Below are positions 62,268-64,000 of a DNA stretch of 64,000 nucleotides, in pieces. The notes beneath the pieces are model-generated. The model did not search any database. It was not told the origin of the DNA and saw only the letters and a program-made list of their open reading frames with translations. The stretch lies in contig CAXMNX010000017.1 in the NCBI GenBank assembly GCA_964194845.1, positions 67,116 to 131,115 on the forward strand, in the 5' to 3' direction. The position numbers and the translations under genes are program-made. The stretch comes from CAXMNX01 sp964194845 (lineage in GTDB: Bacteria; Pseudomonadota; Alphaproteobacteria; Rhodobacterales; Rhodobacteraceae). How positions within the stretch are numbered: the first letter of the stretch is position 1; each line of letters begins with the position of its first letter.

Positions 62268-63184
62268 GCTTCACAGCCTTTGCTTTGCTTGCTGGCCTTG
62301 CCGCCGCACCGTTTGCCGCCGAGACGTGGCGCAGGCCCATGTCGCGCGCGGCACAGACGCGCGCACCGGGGCAGTTCGCGGAACTCTCCCGTGGCCGCAC
62401 CCACTATCGTTGGAGCGGGCCAGTCAACGGACCCATCGCTGTTTGCATCCACGGGCTCACAACACCGTCATACGTCTTTGCCGGTACGGAAAGGTCGCTG
62501 GCAGCGCTTGGTTATCGCGTTCTGACCTACGACCTGTACGGGCGCGGCTATTCGGACCGGGTGTCCGGCAGACAAACCATCGACTTCTTGCTGCGCCAGC
62601 TTCGCGATCTCCTTGAAAATCAGGGCATCGACGAGCCGCTGACGCTTGTCGGGTTTTCCATGGGAGGCGCGTTGGCAACTGCATTTGCCGCCGAGGAAGG
62701 CAAACGGATCAGGTCCTTGGTCCTGATCGCCCCGGCAGGTCTGGTTCCGACCTATGACGATCCGCTTTCAAAGGCTTGGACGTTGCCCGTGATCGGTGAC
62801 TGGCTGATGCGCGTCGCGGGCGGTTGGGCGCTTCGGCGCGAGCTTGCGGCTCAGATCAATGATACCACGATCATCCCCGACCTTCTTGACCGGCAGGCCG
62901 CGGAAACCCGAACGCGCGGTTACATGCCCGCAATATTGTCGTCGCGCCGCAATGCCCTTTTCGGGACACTCGACGAAGATCACGCCGCAATCCGCGACTA
63001 CGGCACGCCCGTTCTGGCAATCTGGGGTCGCCTCGATCCGGTAATTCCGATCCGTGCCATGGCCCGATTGACCGAACTGAACGCCGAAAGCCACCACTTC
63101 GAAATCAATACCGGCGGCCATTGCCTGCCGCAGACGCATCCATCGGATGTGGCCGAAGCGCTGAAAAAATTTCTGCGGCCTTAA
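62264..63184 (+). CDS. Alpha/beta hydrolase
   Basis: A 306-residue alpha/beta-fold hydrolase with an N-terminal hydrophobic segment (SFTAFALLAGLAAAPFAAE) that may anchor or export it. Oxyanion region IHGLTTPSYVF, nucleophile elbow LVGFSMGGALA, acid WGRLDPVIP and His in NTGGHCLPQTHP form a complete triad. The substrate is unknown. The open frame begins inside the HAD gene at 62177; the GTG at 62264 overlapping its stop is the likely start. Confidence 0.88.
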   Translation: MSFTAFALLAGLAAAPFAAETWRRPMSRAAQTRAPGQFAELSRGRTHYRWSGPVNGPIAVCIHGLTTPSYVFAGTERSLAALGYRVLTYDLYGRGYSDRVSGRQTIDFLLRQLRDLLENQGIDEPLTLVGFSMGGALATAFAAEEGKRIRSLVLIAPAGLVPTYDDPLSKAWTLPVIGDWLMRVAGGWALRRELAAQINDTTIIPDLLDRQAAETRTRGYMPAILSSRRNALFGTLDEDHAAIRDYGTPVLAIWGRLDPVIPIRAMARLTELNAESHHFEINTGGHCLPQTHPSDVAEALKKFLRP

Positions 63185-63280
63185 CGGATCGAACTATTGC
63201 TTTAGTTTCAGTCAATTAGACCGTGACGGTCAGGTTATTCAACGGCTTGCAGGAAAAATGCTTCGCACGCGAAACATTTC

Positions 63281-64000
63281 TCATGCCGCCTGAGCAGCGC
63301 GTGGCACTTCGCGGATCGGCAAGTGAACGACCGCACTGAAGGCACCGACAGCGACACCTACCCACCAAACGGCGGTATATCCCCCGGTCAGATCATACAT
63401 CCGCCCACCCAGCCAGACGCCGATAAACGACCCAAGCTGATGGCTGAAGAATACGATGCCATAAAGCGTGCCCATATAGCGAAGCCCGTAAAGATGCGCG
63501 ACCAATCCGCTGGTCAACGGCACCGTTGCCAGCCAAAGCGTGCCCATCGCGACCGAAAAAAGGATCACAGTCGCCGGTGTAATTGGTGTCAGAATAAACG
63601 CGGTCGCGATGATGGTTCGCCCGGTATAAATTCCCGCCAGAAGATACTTCTTTGAATATCGCTTGCCCGCCCAACCCGCCGCTAAAGTGCCTGCGATATT
63701 TGCCAGCCCGATTATTCCGATTGCAATCGCCCCAAGCGCTGAAGTTGTCGTGATCCCAAGCGCGTGCAAGTTCCCCCCAGGCAGAATTGGCCCGCAAAGC
63801 TCGGTAACCAGTGCCGGAAAATGCGCTGTGATGAACGACAATTGATACCCGCAGGAAAAGAACCCCATGAATATCATCGCATAAGACGGGTCACGAAACG
63901 CCCGCCTCAGCGTGTCGCCCATACTTTCTTCCAGCTCAGCCTTTGTCGCCACAGGTGCGCGCATCATTGGAAGTGCCAGCAGCGAGACCAGAATGACCGC
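63281..64000 (-). CDS. MFS transporter, N-terminal part outside window
   Basis: The C-terminal part of a major facilitator: the frame stays open through the right edge (AVILVSLLALPMMRAPVATKAELEESMG... at the visible start), so the ATG at 63967 is internal. About six helices of the second half are visible, with loops AGWAGKRYSKKYLL and LYGLRYMGTLYGIVFFSHQLGSFIGVWLGGRMYDLTG. Oxalate/formate or monocarboxylate-type MFS relatives show this loop; the substrate is unassigned. Confidence 0.85.
   Translation of the reverse strand, partial: AVILVSLLALPMMRAPVATKAELEESMGDTLRRAFRDPSYAMIFMGFFSCGYQLSFITAHFPALVTELCGPILPGGNLHALGITTTSALGAIAIGIIGLANIAGTLAAGWAGKRYSKKYLLAGIYTGRTIIATAFILTPITPATVILFSVAMGTLWLATVPLTSGLVAHLYGLRYMGTLYGIVFFSHQLGSFIGVWLGGRMYDLTGGYTAVWWVGVAVGAFSAVVHLPIREVPRAAQAA

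Noticed and set aside
1..64000. CRISPR arrays, tRNA or rRNA genes, insertion sequences
   Set aside because: No regularly spaced repeats, tRNA-like cloverleaf or transposase reading was noticed on either strand; a tRNAscan or IS search could still reveal short elements.

Overview
The window reads as a chromosomal segment of a marine alphaproteobacterium of the Rhodobacteraceae (Roseobacter-type). Pointers are the cckA-recA-alaS order, LexA boxes of the alphaproteobacterial GTTC-N7-GTTC type, a fused indolepyruvate ferredoxin oxidoreductase, an aglEFGAK alpha-glucoside operon with a divergent LacI-type regulator, and a lysis module of the kind used by Rhodobacterales gene transfer agents (GTAs). 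Genes are densely packed with many 1-4 base start/stop overlaps. I saw no CRISPR array, no rRNA or tRNA gene and no intact insertion sequence.

Layout. 1-2.6 kb: aminotransferase (cut by the window edge), PEP-mutase/ICL-family lyase, MOSC protein, DUF1330 protein. 2.6-9.1 kb: alaS, recA with its SOS promoter, and a cckA-type histidine kinase gene that carries two inactivating lesions. 9.2-15 kb: rsmB, a membrane-anchored unknown, guaB, agmatinase-family gene, HpaI-type aldolase. 15.2-24.1 kb: alpha-glucoside module aglKAGFE, aglR and glucokinase, which together import alpha-glucosides, hydrolyse them inside the cell and phosphorylate the glucose. 24.2-33.5 kb: Hint-domain protein, an OppABCDF peptide importer, a decayed subtilase remnant and an orphan Tat-exported binding protein. 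33.6-40.9 kb: divergent polysaccharide deacetylase, then trpG-trpD-ung-trpC-moaC-moeA, then lexA under tandem LexA boxes. 40.9-47.1 kb: comEC, gltX, gltA, an ICMT-like methyltransferase, an enoyl-CoA hydratase. 47.2-52.8 kb: cytochrome c maturation genes ccmH, ccmF and ccmE plus argC, with the lysis module between ccmF and ccmE. 53-64 kb: murI, indolepyruvate oxidoreductase and divergent LysR, a secreted unknown, S-formylglutathione hydrolase and neighbours, and a partial MFS transporter.

The most interesting thread joins three places. cckA, the top kinase of the CckA-ChpT-CtrA phosphorelay that controls GTA release, competence and motility in Rhodobacterales, has a frameshift and an in-frame amber codon. 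A perfect CtrA consensus (TTAA-N7-TTAA) lies just upstream of it. A GTA-type endolysin/holin cassette with three further tiny genes sits 42 kb away behind a near-consensus CtrA site. If the lesions are real rather than sequencing errors, this strain has kept the lysis effectors while losing the kinase that should control them. Most start sites were moved from the longest open frame to positions supported by a Shine-Dalgarno sequence, an operator or homology; the reasons are given per entry. No database search was possible, so all family names rest on recognised motifs.
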